Shown here one piece after another: positions 9,238 to 18,196 of a stretch of 64,000 bases of DNA (positions within the stretch are counted from its first letter, which is position 1; each line of letters opens with the position of its first letter). This stretch comes from Chitinophaga nivalis (GTDB taxonomy: Bacteria > Bacteroidota > Bacteroidia > Chitinophagales > Chitinophagaceae): contig NZ_JAPDNR010000001.1 in assembly GCF_025989125.1 (NCBI RefSeq), positions 7,862,087 to 7,926,086 of the forward strand. Direction: 5' to 3'. The notes below the pieces were generated by a model. It made no database searches, was not told the origin of the DNA, and worked only from the letters and a program-made list of their open reading frames with translations. Both the position numbers and the translations under genes were made by a program.

Positions 9238-10290
9238 ATGATTGCAACCAAGGCTTATGCAGCACAAAATGCCACCACTCCCCTGGGACCCTGGAATTTT
9301 GAAAGAAGGGAAGTAGGTCCGCATGATGTGCAAATAGACATTCTATACTGTGGGGTATGTCACTCCGATTTACATCAGGTAAGGAATGAATGGAAAGACT
9401 CTATCTACCCGATGGTACCCGGTCACGAAATTGTAGGCCGTGTCACCAAAGTAGGAGCGCATGTAACCCGTTTCAAGGTGGGCGACCTGGCTGGTATTGG
9501 TTGTTTTGTAGACTCCTGCCGGGAATGTGATCCCTGCAAAGCCGGAGAAGAACAATACTGTGTACCTGGTAACGCCGGCACTTACAACAGCTATGAAATG
9601 GATCGTAAGACACTGACCTATGGTGGTTATTCCACTGACATTGTCACCGACGAAAAATACACGCTGAAGATATCCGACAAATTGCCGCTGGAAGGGGTTG
9701 CGCCGCTGTTGTGTGCCGGTATTACTACTTTCTCTCCGCTGCGTCACTGGAAGGTAGGTAAAGGCCATAAAGTAGCCGTACTGGGACTGGGCGGACTGGG
9801 TCATATGGCCGTAAAACTGGCCGCCTCTTTTGGTGCAGAAGTAACGATGTTAAGTACGTCTCCTTCCAAGGAGGCCGATGCCAGAAGACTGGGGGCGCAT
9901 CATTTTGCCCTGATCAACGACAAGGCGAAGCTGAAAGAATTGCGTGGCCGTTTCGACTTTATCATCAACACGGTTTCTGCTCCACACGAATACAGCACCT
10001 TCCTGAACCTGCTCAACCTGGATGGTACCATGATTTGCCTGGGGGCACCACCGGTGCCTTCTGCCGTACCTGCATTCAATCTCATTACAGGTCGCCGGAG
10101 TATTGCCGGTTCATTGATCGGCGGTATCCGTGAAACACAGGAAATGCTGGACTACTGCGCGGAGCACAACATTGTCAGCGATGTGGAAGTTATCAACATC
10201 CAGGATATTAACGACGCCTATGAACGCATGTTAAAAGGCGATGTGAAATACCGGTTTGTGATAGATATTGCCAGCCTGAAGAAAAGCTAG
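9238..10290 (+). CDS. Zinc-dependent NAD(P) alcohol dehydrogenase (YahK/CAD-like)
   Basis: Medium-chain dehydrogenase of 350 residues, of the group that reduces aldehydes to alcohols (cinnamyl-alcohol-dehydrogenase/YahK-like). Catalytic zinc ligands are C41 (GVCHSD) and H63/E64 (GHE). The structural zinc site is the four-cysteine cluster C94, C97, C100 and C108. The Rossmann motif GLGGLGHMAVK lies near residue 183, and a serine-rich loop after the next strand (STSPSKEADA) suggests NADPH preference. Transcription is divergent from the SDR gene and ends at a strong hairpin shared with ilvA. The physiological aldehyde is unknown; detoxification is a common role for the family. Confidence 0.88.
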   Translation: MIATKAYAAQNATTPLGPWNFERREVGPHDVQIDILYCGVCHSDLHQVRNEWKDSIYPMVPGHEIVGRVTKVGAHVTRFKVGDLAGIGCFVDSCRECDPCKAGEEQYCVPGNAGTYNSYEMDRKTLTYGGYSTDIVTDEKYTLKISDKLPLEGVAPLLCAGITTFSPLRHWKVGKGHKVAVLGLGGLGHMAVKLAASFGAEVTMLSTSPSKEADARRLGAHHFALINDKAKLKELRGRFDFIINTVSAPHEYSTFLNLLNLDGTMICLGAPPVPSAVPAFNLITGRRSIAGSLIGGIRETQEMLDYCAEHNIVSDVEVINIQDINDAYERMLKGDVKYRFVIDIASLKKS

Positions 10291-10305
10291 GTACATCTCT
10301 TTTAT

Positions 10306-10340
10306 AAAAAAAAGCAACAGCGATATGCTGTTGCTTTTTT
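10306..10340. terminator. Bidirectional terminator between adh and ilvA
   Basis: AAAAGCAACAGC pairs with GCTGTTGCTTTT across a 5-base loop, with A and T runs on the two flanks, so it can end both the rightward dehydrogenase transcript and the leftward ilv transcript. Confidence 0.85.
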
Positions 10341-10362
10341 ATGTTCCTGTTACAAAGGAAGC

Positions 10363-11619
10363 TTATACCAGGTAACCAAAGAGATTATCATCTTTATTCA
10401 GTTCTGTATAATGGAAATTGTATTTGCGGAAATTCTCAATCAGTTTATCATAATCTTCCCGGAATTTCAATTCTATTCCCACCAGTGCCGGACCTGTTTC
10501 TTTATTATGTTTCTGAATATATTCAAACCGGGTGATATCGTCGTTGGGCCCCAGAATATGGTTAACGAATTCCCGCAGGGCACCCGGCCGCTGTGCAAAG
10601 CGTACAATGAAATAATGTTTCAATCCTTCGTATAGCAGTGACCGTTCTTTGATCTCCTGCATGCGATCAATATCGTTGTTGCTGCCGCTGATCACACACA
10701 CCACTTTCTTTCCCCTGATTTCATCTGCAAAATCGTCGAGTGCCGCAATCGATAAAGCACCGGCCGGCTCTACAACGATGGCATCTTCGTTATATAATTT
10801 CAGGATCGTGGAACACACCTTCCCTTCCGGTACGAGATGCATTTTATCCAGTACTTCCCGGCATATTTCGTAGTTGAGGGTGCCCACTCTTTTTACCGCT
10901 GCGCCATCTACAAACCGTTCTATTTCGTTCAGGGTAACAGGGCCGCCGCTGTCCAGTGCGCGCGACATAGAAGGCGCGCCTTCCGGCTCGATGCCGATTA
11001 CTTTTGTTTTAGGGCTGTAAGTTCTGAAATAGGTACCGGTACCGGCTGCGAGACCACCGCCACCTACCGGCACAAACAGGTAATCAATACCTGACTGATC
11101 TTCCAGTATTTCTACCGCTACGGTTCCCTGCCCTTCAATAATTTTAGTGTTGTCAAACGGTGGAATAAAAGTCATCCCGCTTGTGATGGTAAATGCCTGT
11201 GCTTCTGCAGCACAGTCATCGAATGTATCTCCAACAAGGCGGATTTCAATATGATCGCCGCCGAACATACTCACCTGATTTACTTTCTGTTTAGGCGTAA
11301 TAATCGGCATAAATACCACGCCTTTAATATTCATGGCTTTACAGGCATAGGCAAAGCCCTGTGCATGGTTACCTGCACTGGCGCAGGTTACGCCTTTCTG
11401 TAATACGGCTGCAGGCAGGCTGCTGATCAGGTTATAGGCGCCCCTTAGTTTATAGGAGCGTACAATCTGCATATCTTCCCGTTTCAGGAACACATCACAA
11501 TGATAGCGCCGGGATAGCGTAGCGCTATAGGTAAGCGGGGTGCGTATCACCACCGGCTTCAGTTTCACAGCTGCATCCAGGATGTTCAGGGAGCTGACTT
11601 CTGTTATATTGGGAGACAT
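10363..11619 (-). CDS. ilvA: Threonine dehydratase (biosynthetic)
   Basis: PLP enzyme deaminating L-threonine to 2-oxobutanoate, the committed step to isoleucine. At 418 residues it is the shorter form with one C-terminal ACT-like regulatory domain, which begins after about residue 330 (HYFIVRFAQRPGALREFV) and likely senses isoleucine/valine. The PLP lysine is K57 in SYKLRGA; the phosphate loop GGGGLAAG is present in the middle. It is the last gene of the leftward ilv block and ends at the shared terminator. The 128-base gap to ilvC contains a hairpin. Location in an ilv operon supports the biosynthetic rather than the catabolic role. Confidence 0.94.
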   Translation of the reverse strand: MSPNITEVSSLNILDAAVKLKPVVIRTPLTYSATLSRRYHCDVFLKREDMQIVRSYKLRGAYNLISSLPAAVLQKGVTCASAGNHAQGFAYACKAMNIKGVVFMPIITPKQKVNQVSMFGGDHIEIRLVGDTFDDCAAEAQAFTITSGMTFIPPFDNTKIIEGQGTVAVEILEDQSGIDYLFVPVGGGGLAAGTGTYFRTYSPKTKVIGIEPEGAPSMSRALDSGGPVTLNEIERFVDGAAVKRVGTLNYEICREVLDKMHLVPEGKVCSTILKLYNEDAIVVEPAGALSIAALDDFADEIRGKKVVCVISGSNNDIDRMQEIKERSLLYEGLKHYFIVRFAQRPGALREFVNHILGPNDDITRFEYIQKHNKETGPALVGIELKFREDYDKLIENFRKYNFHYTELNKDDNLFGYLV

Positions 11620-11656
11620 ATCTGATTTTTTGCATTACGAACCGAACACTCAGCAC

Positions 11657-11717
11657 TACGCCTTTCCCAGAAGATCTATATGGCGATGATCGACCCTGAT
11701 TTTCCGGGAAAGGCGTA
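11657..11717 (-). repeat. Inverted repeat between ilvC and ilvA
   Basis: TACGCCTTTCCC at 11657-11668 and GGGAAAGGCGTA at 11706-11717 are perfect 12-base complements with a 37-base spacer. GCATTACG just outside on the left also complements CGTAATGC on the right, so two registers of pairing exist. No U-tract follows, so it looks like an intercistronic stem affecting mRNA stability rather than a terminator. Confidence 0.55.
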
Positions 11718-11747
11718 ATGCTTGATTTATTATTCGTAATCTATTTG

Positions 11748-12791
11748 TTACGCATTAGGGCGCAGCTTACGTACAGCCGCACCAGCCTGCCACATTTCGC
11801 TTTCGCGGAGTTCTTTCAGTTCTTCGTTCAGTTTCTCGCGGTAATCAGCGGTACTGTTGGAAGCAATAGAACGCGCGGCTTCTTTACCGGTAGCTACGCT
11901 GTTGTACAGTTCATCAAATACCGGTTGTGTAGCGTCTCTGAATTTTTTCCACCAGTCGAGTGCACCACGCTGTGCAGTAGTAGAACAGTTAGCATACATC
12001 CAGTCCATACCATTTTCTGCTACCAGTGGCATGAGTGACTGTGTGAGTTCTTCTACTGTTTCGTTGAAAGCTTCAGATGGAGAGTGGCCATTCTTACGCA
12101 GTGTTTCGTATTGTGCTGCGAATATACCCTGGATACAACCCATCAGAGAGCCGCGTTCGCCGGTCAGATCGGAGAATACTTCTTTTTTGAAATCTGTTTC
12201 GAAGAGGTAACCGGAACCTACGCCGATACCCAGCGCTACTGCACGTTCTTTAGCACGGCCGGTAGCATCCTGGAAAATAGCAAAGCTGGAGTTCAGACCC
12301 TGACCAGCCAGGAAGAGGCGACGTAAAGAAGTACCGGAACCTTTTGGCGCTACCAGAATCACATCAATATCAGCTGAAGGAATAATGCCTGTCTGTTCTT
12401 TATACGTGATACCAAATCCATGGGAGAAGTACAGGGCTTTACCAGGAGTGAGGTGTTTTTGCAGGGTAGGCCACAGGGTGATCTGTCCGGCATCGGAGAG
12501 CAGGAACTGAATGATCGTACCTTTTGCAGCGGCTTCTTCAATGTCAAATAAAGTTTCTCCAGGAACCCAGCCATCAGCGACTGCTTTATCCCAGGTTTTG
12601 GAATTTTTACGCTGACCAACAATAACGTTAAAGCCATTGTCTTTCAGGTTTAAGGCCTGTCCGGGACCTTGTACGCCATAACCGATTACTGCAATCACTT
12701 CGTTTTTCAGCACTTCCCTTGCTTTTTCCATAGGGAATTCTTCTCTGGTTACTACTTCTTCGAGTACCCCTCCAAAATTGATGGTTGCCAT
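11748..12791 (-). CDS. ilvC: Ketol-acid reductoisomerase
   Basis: Second common step of isoleucine and valine synthesis: Mg-dependent alkyl migration and NADPH reduction of acetolactate or acetohydroxybutyrate. The 347-residue size fits the short class I form. The Rossmann fold has GYGVQGPGQA at 38-47, and the cofactor loop GQRKNSKTW at 59-67 has the arginine and serine expected for NADPH binding. The knotted C-terminal domain has SDLTGERGSLMG, with metal-binding acidic residues. The start ATG at 12791 is the obvious one. It lies between ilvN (105-base gap) and ilvA on one strand. Confidence 0.96.
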   Translation of the reverse strand: MATINFGGVLEEVVTREEFPMEKAREVLKNEVIAVIGYGVQGPGQALNLKDNGFNVIVGQRKNSKTWDKAVADGWVPGETLFDIEEAAAKGTIIQFLLSDAGQITLWPTLQKHLTPGKALYFSHGFGITYKEQTGIIPSADIDVILVAPKGSGTSLRRLFLAGQGLNSSFAIFQDATGRAKERAVALGIGVGSGYLFETDFKKEVFSDLTGERGSLMGCIQGIFAAQYETLRKNGHSPSEAFNETVEELTQSLMPLVAENGMDWMYANCSTTAQRGALDWWKKFRDATQPVFDELYNSVATGKEAARSIASNSTADYREKLNEELKELRESEMWQAGAAVRKLRPNA

Positions 12792-12896
12792 GTGTTGTCT
12801 TTTTTTAGCTGTAGGCTGTCAGCAGTGTGCCAATAGCCGTGATGTGATTTGAATAAATGTATTGTTATCGTATTTTTTAAAACCGGGTGGTTGTTA

Positions 12897-13445
12897 TCAG
12901 TCGTTGCTGATCAGGTTATCTGCTTCCACAGCAGCCAGATCTTTCAGGTGTTCATGGAAACGACGGCTCCATTTCACAATCGCGACACGGCCACTTTTGG
13001 AATATTCAATCAGCCCGTATGGTTCCAGTTTTTTGATAAAGTCGATCAGCTCCTGCTGATGGCCTGTTTTTTCGATCACAAAGTAATCAGCCGTAATCGT
13101 CAGGATACGTGCCTGGTGGTCGCGGATCAGTCTTTCAATATCTCCGGTATCCAGTGACCGGGTAGATATTTTGTACAGTGCCAGTTCCTGATATACCACT
13201 TCTTCTTCCTCATGTACAAAGGCACGGTGTATTTCTATCAGCCTTTCAATCTGTCCGACTACCTTATCCAGTTGTTCACGTGTAGACATCACCGTTATGA
13301 TGAATTTAAATACGCCGGGAATCTCTGTTTCCGCAGTAGTTAAGCTGGTGATATTGATACCTCTTCTGGTAAAAATGATCGTAATACGGTTAGTTATACC
13401 AATACGATCCTCCGTATATACCGTTACTGTATATTCTTTTTGCAT
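12897..13445 (-). CDS. ilvN: Acetolactate synthase small (regulatory) subunit
   Basis: Regulatory partner of IlvB that confers feedback sensitivity to valine. The N-terminal ACT domain (YTVTVYTEDRIGITNRIT, about residues 5-22 onward) is followed by a second ferredoxin-like domain beginning near YQELALYKIST; the total of 182 residues is normal. The gene starts 49 bases after the ilvB stop on the same strand, the usual arrangement for subunits made together. Nothing is truncated. Confidence 0.94.
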   Translation of the reverse strand: MQKEYTVTVYTEDRIGITNRITIIFTRRGINITSLTTAETEIPGVFKFIITVMSTREQLDKVVGQIERLIEIHRAFVHEEEEVVYQELALYKISTRSLDTGDIERLIRDHQARILTITADYFVIEKTGHQQELIDFIKKLEPYGLIEYSKSGRVAIVKWSRRFHEHLKDLAAVEADNLISND

Positions 13446-13494
13446 ATACCTGTTGTGAATTACAAATGATCAATAGGAAATCCGGGCCGTGTTG

Positions 13495-15219
13495 CTACTC
13501 GAGCCTGATGGCGGAAACAGGGGCGCCCGCCGGCACCATGGGGAATACGTTGTCTTCTTTTTCCACGACTACTTCGAGCAGGTATGCTCCCTGGTGGGCC
13601 AGCATTTCATCAATAGCGGCGGATATATCGTCCCGTGTTGTGACTTTTTTACCAGGGATAAAAAATCCTTTGGCAATCTGTACAAAATCGGGGTTGACCA
13701 TTTCTGTGGAAGAATAGCGTTTGTCGAAAAACAACTGCTGCCATTGTCTTACCATGCCCAGGAAATTGTTGTTCAGGATAACAATTTTCACACCTATCTG
13801 TGATTGATAGATCGTGCCAAGTTCCTGCAATGTCATCTGGAAGCAACCATCGCCGATGATAGCGACTACTTCTTTTTCAGGTGTACCCATTTTAGCGCCC
13901 ATCGCTGCCGGCAAAGCAAATCCCATGGTACCCATACCACCGGAAGTGATGTTGGTATTCGGATTTTTAAAGCGGTAGTAACGGGAAGCTACCATCTGGT
14001 GTTGCCCTACGTCTGTTACCAGCACGGCTTCGCCGTTGGTTTTTTCTGAAATCCGACGGATTACTTCCGCCATTTTCAGTTCACCTTCCTGCGGAAACAG
14101 TTCCGCATGCTGTACTTTATCGTATTCTTTTTTATCAGCGTCTCTGAATTCCGCGATCCATTCTGTATGCGCAGCAGGTTGTACCTTTTGCAGCAGCGAT
14201 TGCAAAGCTGTTTTCGCATCTGCATGTATCGCCACATCTGCTTTGATGATCTTGTTGATTTCAGCTGCATCAATTTCGATGTGAATCACTTTTGCCTTGG
14301 TGGCATAACAGGATACATCACCGGTAACGCGGTCATCGAAACGCATACCTACTGCGATGAGTACATCACATTCGCCGGTCAGTACATTCGGGCCGTAATT
14401 GCCGTGCATACCCAGCATACCTACATACAGCGGATGTTCTACCGGTACGGCGGATAATCCCAGCAAAGTAGAAGCCACCGGTATCTGTGCTTTTTCTGCC
14501 AGTGCTGCCAGCTCTTTTTCTGCACCGGCCAGCAGTACGCCATGCCCGCACAGGATAAAAGGTTTCTTTGCATTGTTGATCAACGTAGCAGCATCCAATA
14601 CAGCGTCTTCATTCAGCACTGGTACAGGACTGTAACTACGGATGTAATCACATTTTTTATACTCGTATTCGAACTCGCCGAACTGTGCATTTTTGGTGAT
14701 ATCCACCAATACTGGTCCGGGACGGCCGCTACGGGCAATATAAAAAGCTTTGGCCATGGCACCGGGAATCTCTTCCGGGCGGGTCACCTGAATATTCCAT
14801 TTGGTGATCGGCATGGTAATACCGATAACATCTGTTTCCTGAAAAGCGTCTGTACCTAACAGTGCTGCGGCCACCTGGCCGGTAATGCATACCATCGGGG
14901 TACTGTCCATGTAAGCATCTGCCAGGCCTGTTACCAGGTTGGTAGCACCGGGTCCGGATGTGGCAAAAGCCACACCTACTTTGCCGGAACTGCGGGCATA
15001 ACCCTGTGCAGCATGGGTAGCTCCTTGTTCATGCCTTACCAGTATATGATGTACCTGATCCTGAAAGTCATACAAGGCATCATAAATAGGCATGATAGCA
15101 CCTCCAGGATAACCAAAGATGGTATCCACGCCTTCTGCTATGAGAGAGCGGATGACCGCTTCAGAGCCGGTGATAACAGGTTTAACCGTTAATGGCTTGT
15201 CAGCTTTTTCAGTCTTCAT
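13495..15219 (-). CDS. ilvB: Acetolactate synthase large (catalytic) subunit
   Basis: ThDP- and FAD-dependent enzyme condensing pyruvate with pyruvate or 2-oxobutanoate. From the ATG at 15219 it has 574 residues; an alternative ATG at 15243 adds eight. E64 in RHEQGA is the glutamate that activates ThDP. GDG at about 456-458 followed by NNN about 27 residues on is the ThDP-Mg motif. GYPGGAI at 36-42 is the usual N-terminal block. The start overlaps the ilvD stop by 11 bases (35 with the upstream ATG), implying translational coupling. It is followed directly by ilvN. Confidence 0.95.
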   Translation of the reverse strand: MKTEKADKPLTVKPVITGSEAVIRSLIAEGVDTIFGYPGGAIMPIYDALYDFQDQVHHILVRHEQGATHAAQGYARSSGKVGVAFATSGPGATNLVTGLADAYMDSTPMVCITGQVAAALLGTDAFQETDVIGITMPITKWNIQVTRPEEIPGAMAKAFYIARSGRPGPVLVDITKNAQFGEFEYEYKKCDYIRSYSPVPVLNEDAVLDAATLINNAKKPFILCGHGVLLAGAEKELAALAEKAQIPVASTLLGLSAVPVEHPLYVGMLGMHGNYGPNVLTGECDVLIAVGMRFDDRVTGDVSCYATKAKVIHIEIDAAEINKIIKADVAIHADAKTALQSLLQKVQPAAHTEWIAEFRDADKKEYDKVQHAELFPQEGELKMAEVIRRISEKTNGEAVLVTDVGQHQMVASRYYRFKNPNTNITSGGMGTMGFALPAAMGAKMGTPEKEVVAIIGDGCFQMTLQELGTIYQSQIGVKIVILNNNFLGMVRQWQQLFFDKRYSSTEMVNPDFVQIAKGFFIPGKKVTTRDDISAAIDEMLAHQGAYLLEVVVEKEDNVFPMVPAGAPVSAIRLE

Positions 15220-16888
15220 CGGTAACACATCCTTCTGTTGCATTTTTTACAAGTTTTGCGTACTTAAATAGAATTCCATTGGATACCTTTAATGCTGGTT
15301 GTACCCATGCTGCGCGACGGGCATTCATTTCCTCTTCACTTATCTCCACATTAATCGTATTGTTCACTGCATCGATTTCAATAATGTCGTTGTCTTTCAC
15401 GAGGCCAATCGCACCGCCATCAAAGGCTTCCGGAGTGATATGTCCTACCACAAAACCGTGGGTACCGCCAGAGAAACGGCCATCGGTAATCAGTGCTACA
15501 CTTTTACCTAACCCTACTCCCATGATGGCACTGGTAGGTTTCAGCATTTCAGGCATACCTGGCGCACCTTTGGGGCCTACCTGCCGGATCACTACCACAT
15601 CCCCTTTCTGTACTCTTCCGGATTGTATGCCGGCGATGAGTTCAAATTCGCCATCAAATACGCGGGCAGGGCCTTTAAAACGTTCGCCTTCCTTACCGGT
15701 TATTTTTGCCACGGATCCCAGTTCTGCGATGTTGCCATACAGGATCTGGATGTGACCATTTGATTTCAGTGGTTTTTCCAGCGGCACAATGATATCCTGC
15801 GTGCTGAAATCTATGTCTGCTACATCTTCCAGGTTTTCTGCAATTGTTTTTCCGGTAACAGTTAAACAATCTCCGTGCAGGCGTCCCTGTTTGAGCAGGT
15901 ATTTCATCACGAGTGGCACACCACCGATATTATGCAGGTCTTCCATGAGGTATTTACCACTTGGTTTCAGATCTGCAATCAGGGGCGTTTTATCACTTAC
16001 CTCCTGAAAATCTTCCAGTCTGACAGATACGCCTACTGATTTCGCGATAGCGATGAAATGCAGTACAGCGTTGGTGCTGCCGCCGAGTGCCATGATCACG
16101 GTGATCGCATTTTCAAATGCTTTCTTCGTCATGATGTCACGCGGTTTAATATCTCTTTCCAGGAGCAGGCGGATGTATTTGCCGGCAGCGGCGCATTCAT
16201 CTTTTTTATCCTGACTCAGGGCGGGGTTGGATGAACTGTAGGGTAAACTCATGCCGAGTGCTTCGATGGCAGACGACATCGTATTGGCTGTATACATGCC
16301 ACCACAGGCTCCTGCGCCGGGGCAGGAATTTTGTATGATGCCTTTGAAATCGCCTTCATCCAGCTGGCCGGCCATTCGCTGACCTAATGCTTCAAAAGCA
16401 GAGATGATGTTGAGATCCTGGCCTTTGTATTTACCGGGTGCGATCGTACCGCCGTACACCATGATAGCCGGGCGATTCAGCCGCCCCATGGCCATCAGGG
16501 AACCGGGCATGTTTTTATCGCAGCCTGGCACCGTGATTAATGCATCGTAGTATTGTGCACCACAAACAGTTTCAATAGAATCGGCAATCAGATCACGGCT
16601 TACAAGAGAATAACGCATACCGGGTGTACCATTGCTGATACCGTCACTGACCCCGATGGTATTGAAAATAAGTCCGACCAGGTTGTTGCTCCAGACACCT
16701 TGTTTCACCTCTTTTGCAAGGTCGTTGAGGTGCATGTTGCACGTATTACCATCATATCCCATGCTGACAATACCTACCTGTGCTTTCTTCAAATCTTCTT
16801 CCGTCAGACCGATTCCGTACAACTGCGCCTGTGCAGCGGGTTGTGTGGGATCTTGCGTGATCGTTTTGCTATACTTATTTAATTCCAT
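15209..16888 (-). CDS. ilvD: Dihydroxy-acid dehydratase
   Basis: Iron-sulfur enzyme dehydrating dihydroxy-acids to 2-oxoisovalerate and 2-oxo-3-methylvalerate. From ATG 16888 the protein has 559 residues, normal for the family; an upstream TTG at 16915 is in frame but unlikely. The three cluster cysteines are C50 (GNTCN), C123 (CDKNMPG) and C195 (CPGAGACGG). It overlaps the start of ilvB. Upstream, a 301-base gap to ilvE contains strong nested stems, so relative expression of ilvE and ilvD may be tuned there. Confidence 0.96.
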   Translation of the reverse strand: MELNKYSKTITQDPTQPAAQAQLYGIGLTEEDLKKAQVGIVSMGYDGNTCNMHLNDLAKEVKQGVWSNNLVGLIFNTIGVSDGISNGTPGMRYSLVSRDLIADSIETVCGAQYYDALITVPGCDKNMPGSLMAMGRLNRPAIMVYGGTIAPGKYKGQDLNIISAFEALGQRMAGQLDEGDFKGIIQNSCPGAGACGGMYTANTMSSAIEALGMSLPYSSSNPALSQDKKDECAAAGKYIRLLLERDIKPRDIMTKKAFENAITVIMALGGSTNAVLHFIAIAKSVGVSVRLEDFQEVSDKTPLIADLKPSGKYLMEDLHNIGGVPLVMKYLLKQGRLHGDCLTVTGKTIAENLEDVADIDFSTQDIIVPLEKPLKSNGHIQILYGNIAELGSVAKITGKEGERFKGPARVFDGEFELIAGIQSGRVQKGDVVVIRQVGPKGAPGMPEMLKPTSAIMGVGLGKSVALITDGRFSGGTHGFVVGHITPEAFDGGAIGLVKDNDIIEIDAVNNTINVEISEEEMNARRAAWVQPALKVSNGILFKYAKLVKNATEGCVTDED

Positions 16889-17189
16889 TGCTTTTATTAT
16901 TACCCGGACTACCAACTGTTTATAGCAATCCTATTTTAAAACTTCTGCACAAATTACCGGGTACTTCGGGCAAATTCAAACTAAGAATTGCTGAATTACC
17001 GGTCTTCAAATCTGCCCTTCGCGCGCCGAAACCCTTTGCTACAAAGCTTTTTAACATTTTGGTTTTACAACCTTCAAAGAGAAAAGATAATTGCAGAAAG
17101 TATAAAGCGGGTTACAGGGTTAACTTGTTTTCATCACTGGTAAGTTAACCTAACCTACTGCAACAGCCTTATACTTTCTGCTGCGTATT
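16889..17189 (-). other. ilvE-ilvD intercistronic region with nested stems
   Basis: Two nested inverted repeats follow the ilvE stop. Outer arms are GCAGAAAGTATAA (17093-17105) and TTATACTTTCTGC (17169-17181). Inner arms are GGTTAACTT (17118-17126) and AAGTTAACC (17142-17150). The downstream flank is only moderately T-rich, so a strong terminator is not clear; a processing or stability stem fits as well. A 45-codon open frame with ATG (17057 to stop at 16920) lies between these stems and ilvD; it is not rich in Ile, Val or Leu and I do not call it a gene. No TAnnTTTG promoter was found on this strand. Confidence 0.5.
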
Positions 17190-18092
17190 TTATACCAGTT
17201 GTGCTTCCCGTTGAAAACTTTTCTCCAGTACTCTTGCTTTATACGCCTGTTGCAGTACTTTACCCAGCGACTGTGCCCATGGTTTGCTGAAAGATTGTCC
17301 ATCGAGTGAATCAATACCGATTACTTCTGCAGCAGTACCGCAGAAGAAAGCTGCTTCGGCTTCTTTCAATTCATCGGTAGTAAAGAGTTTTTCTTCTATG
17401 GGGATATTCAGTTCGTGACAAAGTTCTATCACAGTAGCGCGGGTGATGCCGGGGAGAATGTTACCGGGAGGAGGCGTAAAAATTTTGCCGTTCTTTTCGA
17501 AGAAGATGTTTGCTCCGGGCCCTTCTGCAACGTAACCATTGATATCGAGGAGGAGTGCTTCATCATATCCTTTTTCTTTCGCTTCCTGGGAGGCTAATAT
17601 CGAGTTCACGTATAAGCCGGCCGATTTTGATTCTATCTTGAATGCTTTAGGGTTGGGCCTTTCGTAGGAAGAAGTCATTACCCGCAGCAGTTTTTCACCG
17701 AGGTAAGCGCCCCATTCCCAGGCACAGATGAGGATGTGTGCTTCAGATGCCGCTTTCAGGGTCATGTTAGGCGGACAGAACACCAGTGGTCGTATGTAAG
17801 CTTCTTCCATATTGTTTAACTCCAACACTTTATAACAAGCAGCGATGAGCTCCTCGTTATTAAATTTGTAAGGGATATGGATGAGTTCACAGGAACGTTG
17901 CAAACGGTCGAAGTGTTCTTTTGCTTTGAATACTTTCACTTCGCCATTGGCGGTTTTGTAGGCACGTATGCCTTCAAACACAGCGTAACCATAGTGTAAT
18001 GACTGGCCGTACAGGTCTGTAGTAGTTGCACTGGCTTTACGGAATTCACCGTTGATGTAGAGAATAGTGTTGTCGTTGTAATAGCTATACAT
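17190..18092 (-). CDS. ilvE: Branched-chain amino acid aminotransferase
   Basis: PLP fold-type IV transaminase making isoleucine, valine and leucine from their 2-oxo acids. Starting from the ATG at 18092 gives 300 residues beginning MYSYYNDN, the normal N-terminus. An upstream in-frame ATG at 18125 sits right at the end of the attenuator U-tract and would add eleven unmatched residues, so it is rejected. GYAVFEGIRAY at 35-45 is the family block, and KSAGLYVNSILA near 155-170 is near the PLP region. It is the first structural gene behind the leader peptide and attenuator. Confidence 0.93.
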   Translation of the reverse strand: MYSYYNDNTILYINGEFRKASATTTDLYGQSLHYGYAVFEGIRAYKTANGEVKVFKAKEHFDRLQRSCELIHIPYKFNNEELIAACYKVLELNNMEEAYIRPLVFCPPNMTLKAASEAHILICAWEWGAYLGEKLLRVMTSSYERPNPKAFKIESKSAGLYVNSILASQEAKEKGYDEALLLDINGYVAEGPGANIFFEKNGKIFTPPPGNILPGITRATVIELCHELNIPIEEKLFTTDELKEAEAAFFCGTAAEVIGIDSLDGQSFSKPWAQSLGKVLQQAYKARVLEKSFQREAQLV

Positions 18093-18125
18093 AAAATTGA
18101 AATTGTAACAGGAAAATACAGTCAT

Positions 18126-18157
18126 AAAAAAAGCCTTCCTCTTTGCGGAGGAAGGCT
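18126..18157 (-). terminator. Attenuator terminator ahead of ilvE
   Basis: On the minus strand AGCCTTCCTC (18157-18148) pairs with GAGGAAGGCT (18141-18132) over a 6-base loop and is followed by seven T. The stem is perfect at 10 bp and ends just before ilvE. Its 5' arm, CCTTCCTCC at 18155-18147, also pairs with GGAGGATAGG at 18196-18187, the stop-codon region of the leader peptide, giving the alternative antiterminator. Confidence 0.88.
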
Positions 18158-18186
18158 GTTATATCTTGCGATTATATGCACGTGTA

Positions 18187-18196
18187 CCTATCCTCC
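18187..18196 (-). promoter_or_regulatory. Antiterminator strand overlapping the leader-peptide stop
   Basis: GGAGGATAGG read on the minus strand can pair with CCTTCCTCC of the terminator (nine pairs, one bulged U). The TAG stop of the leader peptide lies inside it. A ribosome finishing the peptide therefore hides this strand, while one stalled on the Val/Ile codons just upstream leaves it free. ATGGAGG (18198-18192) can alternatively pair with CCTCCAT (18312-18306) at the start of the transcript. Confidence 0.7.

Noticed and set aside
16920..17057. 45-codon frame between ilvE and ilvD as a gene or second leader peptide
   Set aside because: No run of Ile, Val or Leu codons, no family resemblance, and no terminator directly after it. 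Kept only as an observation.
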